A stretch of DNA of 64,000 nucleotides from positions 810,776 to 874,775 of the forward strand of contig BNBX01000002.1 of NCBI GenBank assembly GCA_014656175.1, given 5' to 3'. Origin of the DNA: Streptomyces werraensis. GTDB lineage: Bacteria > Actinomycetota > Actinomycetes > Streptomycetales > Streptomycetaceae. The position numbers and the translations under genes were made by a program. Within the stretch, counting starts at the first letter, position 1. The number at the start of each line of letters is the position of its first letter. The notes under the pieces are model-generated. The model did not search any database and was not told the DNA's origin. It worked only from the letters and a program-made list of their open reading frames with translations. Positions 45,387 through 52,980 of this stretch are shown here, in pieces.

Positions 45387-46703
45387 ATGCGCAGCATCCG
45401 AGCCGCGGCCACAGGCGCCGTCATGCTGTCTCTCGCACTCGCCGCCTCGGCCTGCGGAGGCGGTTCGAGCACCGGTGGCGGGTCCAACGACTCGCCGAAG
45501 GAACTGACCTACTGGGCCTCCAACCAGGGCGCCAGCATCGAGGTCGACAAGAAGGTCCTCCAGCCCGAACTCGACAAGTTCGAGAAGCAGACCGGCATCA
45601 AGGTCAAGCTGGAGGTCGTGCCCTGGTCCGACCTGCTCAACCGCATCCTCACCGCCACCACCTCCGGTCAGGGCCCGGACGTGCTGAACATCGGCAACAC
45701 CTGGTCCGCCTCGCTCCAGGCCACCGGCGGTCTCCTGCCGTGGGACGACGAGCAGTTCGAGAAGATCGGCGGCAAGGACCGCTTCGTCGACTCCGCGCTC
45801 GGCTCCACCGGCGCAGCGGGACAGCCCCCGGCCGCCGTCCCGCTCTACTCCATGGCGTACGCCCTCTACTACAACAAGCAGATGTTCGCCGACGCCGGCA
45901 TCGACGCCCCGCCCGCCACCTGGGACGAGTTCGTCGCCGCGGGCAAGAAGCTGTCCAAGGACGGCAAGTGGGGGATAGCCATGGAGGGATCCAACCCCTC
46001 CGAGAACGTCCACCACGCCTACGTCTTCGCCAAGCAGCACGGCGCCGACTTCTTCACCGCCGACGGCAAGCCCGACTTCACGGACGACGGCGCCGTCGCC
46101 GCGGTCAAGCAGTACGTCGACCTCATGGCCAAGGACAAGATCATCGCCCCGGGCAACGCCGAGTACGCCCAGAACCAGTCGGTCAGCGACTTCGCCAAGG
46201 GCAGGACCGGCATGCTGCTGTGGCAGTCCGCCTCCGCCAACCTCAAGTCCCAGGGCATGAGCGAGGACGCCTACGGCATCGCCCCCGTGCCCGTGCAGTC
46301 CGGCACCCCCGGCGCCGGCAAGCAGGTCAACTCCATGGTCGCCGGCATCAACCTCGCCGTCTTCAAGAACACCGACAACCTCGACGGCGCCACCGAGTTC
46401 GTGAAGTTCATGACCAGCGACGCCGAGCAGAAGATCCTCAACACCGCCTACAGCTCCATCCCGCCCGTCAAGGCCGCCCAGGCGGACCCCGCCTTCAACA
46501 CCCCCGCCAACGCCGTGCTGAAGGACACCCTCGCCAAGAGCGCCGTCGCCCTGCCGCAGGTGCCCGACGAGTCCCAGTTCGAGACCGCCGTCGGCACCGC
46601 CGTCAAGGACCTGTTCGCCGACGCCGCCGCCGGACGCCCGGTCACCACCGACTCGGTGAAGGCCGCGCTCACCAAGGCGCAGCAGCAGATGCCCACGAAG
46701 TGA
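45387..46703 (+). CDS. CebE-like extracellular sugar-binding lipoprotein
   Basis: ATG 45387 (CAGGAG upstream) gives 438 aa with a signal peptide and lipobox LAASAC (cysteine near residue 23), so it is a lipid-anchored binding protein. The body matches SBP_bac_1/MalE types: LTYWASNQGASIEVD, VVPWSDLLNRILTATTSGQGPDV, NIGNTWSASLQATGG, MAYALYYNKQMFADAGI, and AGINLAVFKNTDN. It delivers oligosaccharides to the two permeases encoded next. With a GH55 enzyme opposite and a GH1 glucosidase at the end of the operon, beta-glucosides such as laminaribiose or cellobiose are likely ligands. Confidence 0.88.
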   Translation: MRSIRAAATGAVMLSLALAASACGGGSSTGGGSNDSPKELTYWASNQGASIEVDKKVLQPELDKFEKQTGIKVKLEVVPWSDLLNRILTATTSGQGPDVLNIGNTWSASLQATGGLLPWDDEQFEKIGGKDRFVDSALGSTGAAGQPPAAVPLYSMAYALYYNKQMFADAGIDAPPATWDEFVAAGKKLSKDGKWGIAMEGSNPSENVHHAYVFAKQHGADFFTADGKPDFTDDGAVAAVKQYVDLMAKDKIIAPGNAEYAQNQSVSDFAKGRTGMLLWQSASANLKSQGMSEDAYGIAPVPVQSGTPGAGKQVNSMVAGINLAVFKNTDNLDGATEFVKFMTSDAEQKILNTAYSSIPPVKAAQADPAFNTPANAVLKDTLAKSAVALPQVPDESQFETAVGTAVKDLFADAAAGRPVTTDSVKAALTKAQQQMPTK

Positions 46704-46717
46704 GTCCCCACACCGCC

Positions 46718-47707
46718 ATGACCGCCACCGCACCCGCAGCGGAGGCCACCGTGCGGAAGAGCTCCCCCGGTGCGGCGCGCGGCCCCCGCCGCCGCACCGG
46801 GCGGATCCGCCGCATCGGACTGCCCTACCTGCTGCTCCTGCCCGCGCTGCTCCTCGAACTCCTCGTCCACCTGGTGCCGATGGTCATCGGCATCGTGATG
46901 AGCTTCAAGGAACTCACCCAGTTCTACATCCGCGACTGGGGCACCGCCCCCTGGGCCGGCTTCGACAACTACTCCGTCTCGGTGGACTTCGACGCCCCCG
47001 TCGGCAAGGCACTGCTCCACTCGTTCCTCGTCACGGTCGCCTTCACCGTCCTGTCCGTCGGCCTGTGCTGGCTGATCGGCACCGCCGCCGCGGTGTTCAT
47101 GCAGGACACCTTCCGGGGCCGCGGCCTGCTGCGCGCCCTATTCCTGGTGCCGTACGCGCTGCCCGTCTACGCGGCCGTCATCACCTGGGTGTTCATGTTC
47201 CAGCACGACAACGGCCTGGTGAACCACGTCCTGCACGACCAGCTCGGCCTCACCGACAAGCCCTCCTTCTGGCTGATCGGCGACAACAGCTTCATCGCCC
47301 TGCTCACCGTGTCGGTGTGGAAGGGCTGGCCGTTCGCCTTCCTCATCGTGATGGCCGGCCTGCAGAACATCCCCCGCGAGCTGTACGAGGCCGCCGCCCT
47401 CGACGGCGCCGGCATGGTCCAGCAGCTCCGCCGCATCACCCTGCCGTCGCTCCGCCCGGTCAACCAGGTGCTGGTCCTCGTCCTGTTCCTGTGGACGTTC
47501 AACGACTTCAACACCCCCTACGTCCTCTTCGGCAAGAGCGCGCCCGAGGCCGCCGACCTCATCTCCGTGCACATCTACCAGGCGTCCTTCGTGACGTGGA
47601 ACTTCGGCACGGGCTCCGCGATGTCGGTGCTGCTCCTGCTGTTCCTGCTCGTCGTCACCGGCGTCTACCTGGCCCTCACCTCACGCGGACGGAGGACCGC
47701 CCAGTGA
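46718..47707 (+). CDS. Sugar ABC transporter permease, CebF/MalF type
   Basis: ATG 46718 gives 329 aa; GTG 46700, overlapping the previous stop, is a possible longer start. After a basic N-terminus ([14 protein letters not shown]) there are about six membrane helices, and the EAA loop that contacts the ATPase is [20 protein letters not shown] near residue 230. It forms one half of the channel. No ATPase gene is in the operon, so it probably uses a shared MsiK-type ATPase as Ceb systems in Streptomyces do. It overlaps the second permease by 4 nt. Confidence 0.88.
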   Translation: MTATAPAAEATVRKSSPGAARGPRRRTGRIRRIGLPYLLLLPALLLELLVHLVPMVIGIVMSFKELTQFYIRDWGTAPWAGFDNYSVSVDFDAPVGKALLHSFLVTVAFTVLSVGLCWLIGTAAAVFMQDTFRGRGLLRALFLVPYALPVYAAVITWVFMFQHDNGLVNHVLHDQLGLTDKPSFWLIGDNSFIALLTVSVWKGWPFAFLIVMAGLQNIPRELYEAAALDGAGMVQQLRRITLPSLRPVNQVLVLVLFLWTFNDFNTPYVLFGKSAPEAADLISVHIYQASFVTWNFGTGSAMSVLLLLFLLVVTGVYLALTSRGRRTAQ

Positions 47708-48564
47708 GCACCCCTCGGTCCCCGATGGCCCCGCCCCGCTTGTTCCTGTGGTCACGGCGGATCTTCCTGACGCTCCTCACCGGCTTCGTCCTGATCCCGG
47801 TGTACGTCATGCTGTCCAGCTCGCTGAAGCCGCTCGCCGACGTCACCGGCACGTTCCGCTGGCTGCCGACCGAGCTGACGATCCGCCCGTACATCGACAT
47901 CTGGTCCACCGTCCCGCTCGGCCGCTACTTCGTGAACTCGCTGATCGTGGCGGGCGCGGCCACCGTCTGCTCGGTCGTCATCGCCGTCTTCTCCGCGTAC
48001 GCCGTCAGCCGCTACTCGTTCCGCGGCAAGCGCGTCTTCACGGTGACCGTGCTGTCGACCCAGATGTTCCCCGGCATCCTGTTCCTGCTGCCGCTGTTCC
48101 TCATCTACGTCAACATCGGCAACGCCACCGGCATCGCCCTGTTCGGCTCCCGCGGCGGCCTGATCCTGACGTACCTCACCTTCTCGCTGCCGTTCTCCAT
48201 CTGGATGCTGATCGGCTACTTCGACTCGGTGCCGCGCGACCTGGACGAGGCGGCGCTCGTGGACGGGTGCGGACCGCTCGGCGCGCTGTTCCGCGTCGTC
48301 GTCCCGGCCGCCGTCCCCGGCATCGTCGCCGTCGCCGTCTACGCCTTCATGACGGCATGGGGCGAGGTCCTCTTCGCCTCCGTGATGACCAACGACACCA
48401 CCCGCACCCTGGCGGTCGGCCTCCAGGGCTACTCCACCCTCAACGACGTGTACTGGAACCAGATCATGGCCGCCTCCCTCGTGGTGAGCGTCCCCGTGGT
48501 CGCCGGATTCCTGCTCCTCCAGCGTTACCTCGTCGCCGGACTGACGGCAGGCGCCGTCAAGTGA
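47704..48564 (+). CDS. Sugar ABC transporter permease, CebG/MalG type
   Basis: GTG 47704 overlaps the first permease stop (GTGA), giving 286 aa. Six helices are predicted, starting [17 protein letters not shown], with the EAA loop [20 protein letters not shown] near residue 190 and a conserved [14 protein letters not shown] ending. It completes the importer channel with the preceding permease. The GH1 gene follows, possibly with an overlapping start. Confidence 0.9.
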   Translation: MSTPRSPMAPPRLFLWSRRIFLTLLTGFVLIPVYVMLSSSLKPLADVTGTFRWLPTELTIRPYIDIWSTVPLGRYFVNSLIVAGAATVCSVVIAVFSAYAVSRYSFRGKRVFTVTVLSTQMFPGILFLLPLFLIYVNIGNATGIALFGSRGGLILTYLTFSLPFSIWMLIGYFDSVPRDLDEAALVDGCGPLGALFRVVVPAAVPGIVAVAVYAFMTAWGEVLFASVMTNDTTRTLAVGLQGYSTLNDVYWNQIMAASLVVSVPVVAGFLLLQRYLVAGLTAGAVK

Positions 48565-48590
48565 CCACCCCCCACCCCGAAAGGACCTCC

Positions 48591-49949
48591 GTGACCATCG
48601 ACTACGCCGCCCTCCCCGACGACTTCCTGTGGGGCACGGCCACCTCGGCCTACCAGATCGAGGGCGCCGTGGCGGAGGACGGCCGTTCTCCGTCGATCTG
48701 GGACACCTTCTCGCACACCCCCGGCCGGATCGACAACGACGACCACGGCGACGTGGCCTGCGACCACTACCACCGCTGGCGCGAGGACATCACCCTGATG
48801 CGCCGCCTCGGCGCCAACGCCTACCGGCTGTCCGTCGCCTGGCCGCGCGTCGTGCCCGGCGGTGACGGCCCGGTCAACGCGAAGGGCCTCGCCTTCTACG
48901 ACCGGCTGGTCGACGGGCTCCTCGAGGCCGGCATCACCCCGTCCGTCACCCTCTACCACTGGGACCTGCCGCAGACCCTCCAGGACCGCGGCGGCTGGCC
49001 CGAGCGGGACACCGCCGAGCACTTCGCCGCGTACGCCTCCGCCGTCGCCGGACGCCTCGGCGACCGCGTCCACCACTGGGCCACCCTCAACGAACCCCTG
49101 TGCTCCGCCTGGATCGGCCACCTCGAAGGCAAGATGGCCCCCGGCTGGACCGACCTCACGGCGGCCGTCCGCGCCTCCTACCACCTGCTCCTCGGCCACG
49201 GCCTCGCCGCCCGCGCCATCCGCGCCGCCGCCCCGAACGCCCAGGTCGGCATCGTCAACAACCTGTCCACCATCCACCCGGCGAGCGACAGCCCCGAGGA
49301 CCGCGCCGCCGCCGTCCGCATGGACGGCCACACCAACCGCTGGTGGCTCGACCCGGTCCACGGCCGCGGCTTCCCCACCGACATGCGCGAGGTCTACGGC
49401 GTCGACCTCCCCGAACGGCCCGGCGACCTCGAGACCATCGCGGCCCCGCTCGACTGGCTCGGCCTCAACTACTACTTCCCGCAGGTGGTCGCCGCCGACC
49501 CGGACGGCCCCGCCCCCTACGCCGCGCCCGTCCGCCGCGACGGCGTACCGCGCACCGGCATGGACTGGGAGATCGACCCGACCGGCATCGAGGACCTCCT
49601 GCTGCGCCTCACCGACGAGTACGGCGCCCGCCGGCTCTACGTCACCGAGAACGGCTCCGCCTTCCCGGACGTGGTCCGCCCCGACGGCACCGTCGACGAC
49701 CCCGAGCGTCAGGACTACCTCACCCGGCACATCGCAGCCTGCGCCTCCGCCGCCCGCAAGGGCGCCCCGCTGGCCGGCTACTTCGCCTGGTCCCTGCTCG
49801 ACAACTTCGAGTGGGCGTACGGCTACGACAAGCGCTTCGGCCTGGTCCACGTCGACTACGCCACCCAGGCGCGCACCATCAAGGGCTCGGGACACCGGTA
49901 CGCGGACATCATCCGCGGGCACGGGGAGCGGGTGCGGAAGGCGGCGTGA
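48591..49949 (+). CDS. GH1 beta-glucosidase, BglC-like
   Basis: GTG 48591, with GAAAGGA upstream, gives 452 aa without signal peptide; GTG 48561 overlapping the permease stop is less likely. The GH1 barrel shows [16 protein letters not shown] at the start, the acid/base in [13 protein letters not shown] (near residue 165) and the nucleophile in [10 protein letters not shown] (near 352), then [15 protein letters not shown]. It cleaves imported beta-glucosides to glucose in the cytoplasm. The order binding protein-permease-permease-GH1 is that of the cebEFG-bglC operon; the opposite GH55 gene suggests beta-1,3-glucan products as the main substrate. Confidence 0.92.
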   Translation: MTIDYAALPDDFLWGTATSAYQIEGAVAEDGRSPSIWDTFSHTPGRIDNDDHGDVACDHYHRWREDITLMRRLGANAYRLSVAWPRVVPGGDGPVNAKGLAFYDRLVDGLLEAGITPSVTLYHWDLPQTLQDRGGWPERDTAEHFAAYASAVAGRLGDRVHHWATLNEPLCSAWIGHLEGKMAPGWTDLTAAVRASYHLLLGHGLAARAIRAAAPNAQVGIVNNLSTIHPASDSPEDRAAAVRMDGHTNRWWLDPVHGRGFPTDMREVYGVDLPERPGDLETIAAPLDWLGLNYYFPQVVAADPDGPAPYAAPVRRDGVPRTGMDWEIDPTGIEDLLLRLTDEYGARRLYVTENGSAFPDVVRPDGTVDDPERQDYLTRHIAACASAARKGAPLAGYFAWSLLDNFEWAYGYDKRFGLVHVDYATQARTIKGSGHRYADIIRGHGERVRKAA

Positions 49950-49963
49950 GCGTGTGACGCCGA

Positions 49964-49988
49964 TGGGCGCGGGCAGGGTCCGCGCCCA
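49964..49988. terminator. Terminator between GH1 and tautomerase genes
   Basis: A perfect 9-bp stem TGGGCGCGG/CCGCGCCCA with a 7-nt loop lies 14 nt past the GH1 stop and before the minus-strand tautomerase stop at 50003. Confidence 0.7.
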
Positions 49989-50002
49989 CCGGCGGCCGCG
50001 GG

Positions 50003-50212
50003 TCAGGCGTCGCCGTTGAGCAGGGCGGCGGTGAGGACGTGACCGCCCACGCCCCAGCCGCCGTCGGCGACCTCGTCGACGAGCACCACGGTGGTGGCGC
50101 GGGCGCGCTCACCGTAGATCTCCGCGTAGAGATCGGTGGTGCGCTCGACGATCTTCTTCTTGTCGTCGGGGCTGAGGGTGTCCGCGGGGACCTTGAAGTG
50201 GGCGAAAGGCAT
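50003..50212 (-). CDS. 4-oxalocrotonate tautomerase family protein
   Basis: ATG 50212 gives 69 aa. The residue after the initiator is proline (PFAHFKVPADTLSPDD), the catalytic Pro1 of this superfamily, followed by the helix KKKIVERTTDLYAEIYG and the strand TTVVLVDEVADGGWGVGG. Such enzymes form small oligomers and tautomerise 2-hydroxydienoates or related compounds; the physiological substrate is unknown. The gene is separated by 116 nt from the SDR gene upstream on the same strand and may share its transcript. Confidence 0.85.
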   Translation of the reverse strand: MPFAHFKVPADTLSPDDKKKIVERTTDLYAEIYGERARATTVVLVDEVADGGWGVGGHVLTAALLNGDA

Positions 50213-50328
50213 GAGTGGTACTCCTTGAGAGTTCTGTGGGAAGTGGCGGACGCGATACGGGCACCGTAGGGACGCCTCCCGGGTGGCCGGCACGTCCTGG
50301 GTGACCGGCAGGGCGACCGGCGGGAGGC

Positions 50329-51090
50329 TCAGACCATTCCGCCGTTGGCCCGCAGGACCTGGCCGTTCACCCAGTGCCCCGCCGGGCCGGTGAGGAAGGC
50401 GGCGACCCGGGCGATGTCCTCCGGGGTGCCCAGCCGCTCCAGCGGCGGGGTCTTCGCGAGCCTGTCGATCTCCTCCGGCGTCTTGCCGTCGAGGAACAGG
50501 TCGGTGGCCGTGGGGCCGGGGGCGACGGTGTTCACCGTGATGTCCCGTCCGCGCAGTTCGCGGGCGAGGATCAGGGTGATCGACTCGACGGCGGCCTTGC
50601 TCGCGACGTACGCGCCGTAAGCGGGGAACTGCGCTCCGACCACGGAGGTCGACACGCCGAGGAAGGAGCCGCCGGACCGCAGCCGCCGAGCGGCCTGCTG
50701 GGCCACCACGAAGGCGCCGCGGATATTGGTGCGGTGCATCGCGTCGAGGGCGGCCAGATCGAGGTCGGCGACGGGCGAGAGGACGAGGCGGCCGGCGGCG
50801 TTCACCACGACGTCCACGCCGCCGAACTCCTGCTCCGCCCGGTCGAACAGCGCGGCGACCGCGTGCTCGTCCGCCACGTCCGCCCGTACGGCGATCGCCT
50901 TCCCGCCGTCCGCCGTGATCGCCTTCACGGTCTCCTCGGCCGAGGCCGTGTCCCTGGTGTAGTTCACCACCACCGCGAGACCGTCGCGGGCGAGCTGGAG
51001 CGACACCGCGCGGCCGATGCCGCGCGAACCGCCGGTGACGACGGCGACCCGTTCGGGAGCCGGTGTGCGAAGGCTGTCATTCGTAGTCAT
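50329..51090 (-). CDS. SDR-family oxidoreductase paired with an XRE regulator
   Basis: ATG 51090 gives 253 aa. The NAD(P) motif TGGSRGIGRA (near residue 20), NAAG near 95 and the catalytic YVASK with an upstream serine (SVVGAQFPAYGAYVASK, near 155-165) define a classical short-chain dehydrogenase. The end AGHWVNGQVLRANGGMV is typical. It is divergent from a MmyB-like XRE regulator with only 97 nt between them. SDR/XRE pairs of this kind recur in Streptomyces, the regulator probably sensing the SDR's substrate or product. Substrate unknown. Confidence 0.9.
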   Translation of the reverse strand: MTTNDSLRTPAPERVAVVTGGSRGIGRAVSLQLARDGLAVVVNYTRDTASAEETVKAITADGGKAIAVRADVADEHAVAALFDRAEQEFGGVDVVVNAAGRLVLSPVADLDLAALDAMHRTNIRGAFVVAQQAARRLRSGGSFLGVSTSVVGAQFPAYGAYVASKAAVESITLILARELRGRDITVNTVAPGPTATDLFLDGKTPEEIDRLAKTPPLERLGTPEDIARVAAFLTGPAGHWVNGQVLRANGGMV

Positions 51091-51122
51091 GCCTCCACGG
51101 TGCGCGGTCCCGGCAGGCGCAA

Positions 51123-51143
51123 CCAGGGGATGCCATCCCCTGG
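51123..51143. promoter_or_regulatory. Perfect palindromic operator between the SDR and XRE genes
   Basis: CCAGGGGATG - C - CATCCCCTGG is a perfect 10-bp inverted repeat with one central base, centred 43 nt upstream of the SDR ATG and 55 nt upstream of the XRE ATG. It is the natural binding site for the XRE regulator, able to control both genes. Confidence 0.75.
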
Positions 51144-51187
51144 GTCGCCCCTGGGTCGGCGCTACGGCCGGGCACAGAATGGTGCAC

Positions 51188-52048
51188 ATGGGTTCTGCGA
51201 AGTACACCGAGCTCGGAGCGTTCCTGCGGTCGCGCCGGGACCGCATCCGCCCGGCGGACGTGGGCCTCCCCGCCGGCCCGCGGCGCCGGGTGCCCGGTCT
51301 GCGCCGGGAGGAGGTCGCCCAGCTCGCCGGGGCATCGGTGGACTATTACAACGAGCTCGAACGCGGGGCGGGCTCCCAGCCCTCCGAACAGATGATCGCC
51401 GCCCTGGCCCGGGCGCTGCGCCTGACCGCCGACGAGCGCGACTACCTCTACCGCTTGGCGGACCGCCCCGTGCCCGCCCCGGGAGGGGCGACCGCGCACG
51501 TCCACCCCGGCATGCTCGACCTGCTCCAGCGGATGCCGGCCACACCCGCGCAGGTCATCACCGACCTCCATGTCACCCTGGTGCAGAACCCGCTTGCGGT
51601 GGCGCTGCTCGGTGACCAGTCGGGATTTCGCGGGCCCCGCGCCAGCTTCGTCCACCGATGGTTCACCGAACCCGAGGCGCGGCAGCTCTACCCGGAGGCC
51701 GATCACGCCACCCAGTCGCGGGCGTTCGTCGCCGACCTGCGGGCGGCCGCCGCCCGCAGGGACGCCAAGGACACCGAGGCCGCGTCGATGGTCCGCTCCC
51801 TGCTGCACGCCTCGCCGGAGTTCGCCGCCCTCTGGGCCGACCACGACGTGGCGTTCCGCCGCGACGACCGCAAGCGGATCCGCCACCCCGCCCTCGGGGT
51901 CGTGGAGGTCAACTGCCTGAACCTGTTCAGCGAGGACGGCCGACAGCGCCTGCTGTGGTTCACCCCGGCGCTGGGCACCGACAGCGCGGACCTGCTCGAT
52001 CTGCTCGCGGTCCTCGGCACACAGGACGTGGTCGAGTCCGGGGCGTGA
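51188..52048 (+). CDS. XRE/MmyB-like transcriptional regulator
   Basis: ATG 51188 gives 286 aa (ATG 51179 also possible). The N-terminal helix-turn-helix is LGAFLRSRRDRIRPADVGLP to VPGLRREEVAQLAGASVDYYNELERG (residues 9-60). The C-terminal MmyB ligand-binding domain contains ITDLHVTLVQNPLAVALLGD and a late ALGVVEVNCLNLF. MmyB-type domains bind fatty-acid or other hydrophobic ligands. It is divergent from the SDR gene with a perfect palindrome between them, so it likely regulates that gene and itself. A degraded copy of part of this gene follows at 52238. Confidence 0.9.
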   Translation: MGSAKYTELGAFLRSRRDRIRPADVGLPAGPRRRVPGLRREEVAQLAGASVDYYNELERGAGSQPSEQMIAALARALRLTADERDYLYRLADRPVPAPGGATAHVHPGMLDLLQRMPATPAQVITDLHVTLVQNPLAVALLGDQSGFRGPRASFVHRWFTEPEARQLYPEADHATQSRAFVADLRAAAARRDAKDTEAASMVRSLLHASPEFAALWADHDVAFRRDDRKRIRHPALGVVEVNCLNLFSEDGRQRLLWFTPALGTDSADLLDLLAVLGTQDVVESGA

Positions 52049-52237
52049 GGGACCCGGTCGACCGGGGGTGCTCCGGCAGGCACGGCCGTCGTGACCTGCG
52101 CCGGGCCCACCTCACCCCTCTCCTTGTTGCCAGGTAACCTCGTCCACATCAACGCGGCCCGACGGGCTTCCGCTCCACCCCCTTTCTTCGCACGGGTCCT
52201 GCACATCCTGAGCGCACTGGCGCGGCCTGTGCCGTCC

Positions 52238-52336
52238 GGCGGACCGGCCCGTGCCCGCCCCGGCCGGCCCCGCGGCACACATCCACCCCGGCTGCTCGAC
52301 CTGCTGCCGGTGGTGGGCACGCAGGACGCCTCCTGA
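52238..52336 (+). pseudogene. Decayed, internally deleted fragment of the XRE regulator gene
   Basis: The segment reads ADRPVPAPAGPAAHIHPG, nearly identical to ADRPVPAPGGATAHVHPG in the middle of the intact regulator, then shifts frame into LLDLLPVVGTQDAS and a stop, matching the regulator's C-terminal LLDLLAVLGTQDV. The two parts join where both source regions read LDLL, as if a second copy lost about 480 nt by recombination between short repeats. Flanking 52049-52237 has no recognisable homology. It is too short to be functional. Confidence 0.65.
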
Positions 52337-52456
52337 GGCGCGTCGCATGTATCCCTTGCCGTGGCCTCGCGGTGTGTGATCGGATCGGACCAGCATCGCG
52401 TGCCGGTGACGGACAGCGTCAGGCATGGAGGTGCGGAACCGAAGGGACTGCCACAC

Positions 52457-52957
52457 GTGGCCTCCCACAACACCGACCGCGCGGCTGCTCTCAGCCTGCA
52501 ACTCTCCCAAGCCCATCAGGAACTCCGCAGCAGGCTGAACGACCTCAGGACGGGGCTCGGACGCCGGCACCTGGGCGACGACACACTCGCCATGCGCTGC
52601 CTGGCCTTCTGCGACGCGTTGACCACGCACCACGAGGGCGAGGACGACGGGATGTTCGCCCAACTGCTGCGCGAGCGGCCCGACCTCGCCGAGACGGTCA
52701 CCAAACTCGTGCAGGACCACGGATTGATCGCTTCGATCCTGACCCAGGTGCGCGAACTCGCCGACCGGGCTCTCGGAGCGCGTGGTCCGGAGCTGGAAGC
52801 GATCGGTCGTGAGCTCGACGGACTCGCGGCGATCATGGAAAGCCACTTCAGCTACGAGGAGCGGGCCATCGGCGAGGCGCTGGACGACGGCGGCGACGGC
52901 ACCGGCTGGACCGAACCCGTCTTCCGGTTCGAAGGACAGGTGAGGCCGGCCCTCTGA
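52457..52957 (+). CDS. Hemerythrin (HHE) domain protein
   Basis: I use GTG 52457 (AAGGGA upstream, 166 aa); longer starts at 52406 or 52361 cannot be excluded. The four-helix bundle carries the iron ligands in LSQAHQELR, LTTHHEGEDDGMF, LVQDHGLIASIL and MESHFSYEERAI, the usual H-HxxxE-H-HxxxE/D pattern. HHE proteins bind a di-iron centre and sense or handle oxygen, nitric oxide or iron. It is monocistronic, ending in a hairpin shared with the convergent gene. Confidence 0.85.
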   Translation: MASHNTDRAAALSLQLSQAHQELRSRLNDLRTGLGRRHLGDDTLAMRCLAFCDALTTHHEGEDDGMFAQLLRERPDLAETVTKLVQDHGLIASILTQVRELADRALGARGPELEAIGRELDGLAAIMESHFSYEERAIGEALDDGGDGTGWTEPVFRFEGQVRPAL

Positions 52958-52975
52958 GAAGAGCCGGCCGCACCT
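52938..52975. terminator. Hairpin terminator between the hemerythrin and DUF5682 genes
   Basis: An imperfect stem of about 14 bp around GGCCGGC/GCCGGCC with AGGTG/CACCT at its base and a small loop spans the hemerythrin stop codon and lies just before the minus-strand stop at 52981. Confidence 0.6.
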
Positions 52976-52980
52976 CGTCG

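Noticed and set aside
52091..52336. An 81-aa open frame downstream of the XRE gene as a real gene
   Set aside because: It has no good ribosome site, and its end matches a frame-shifted piece of the XRE regulator, so it is better read as a pseudogene scar.
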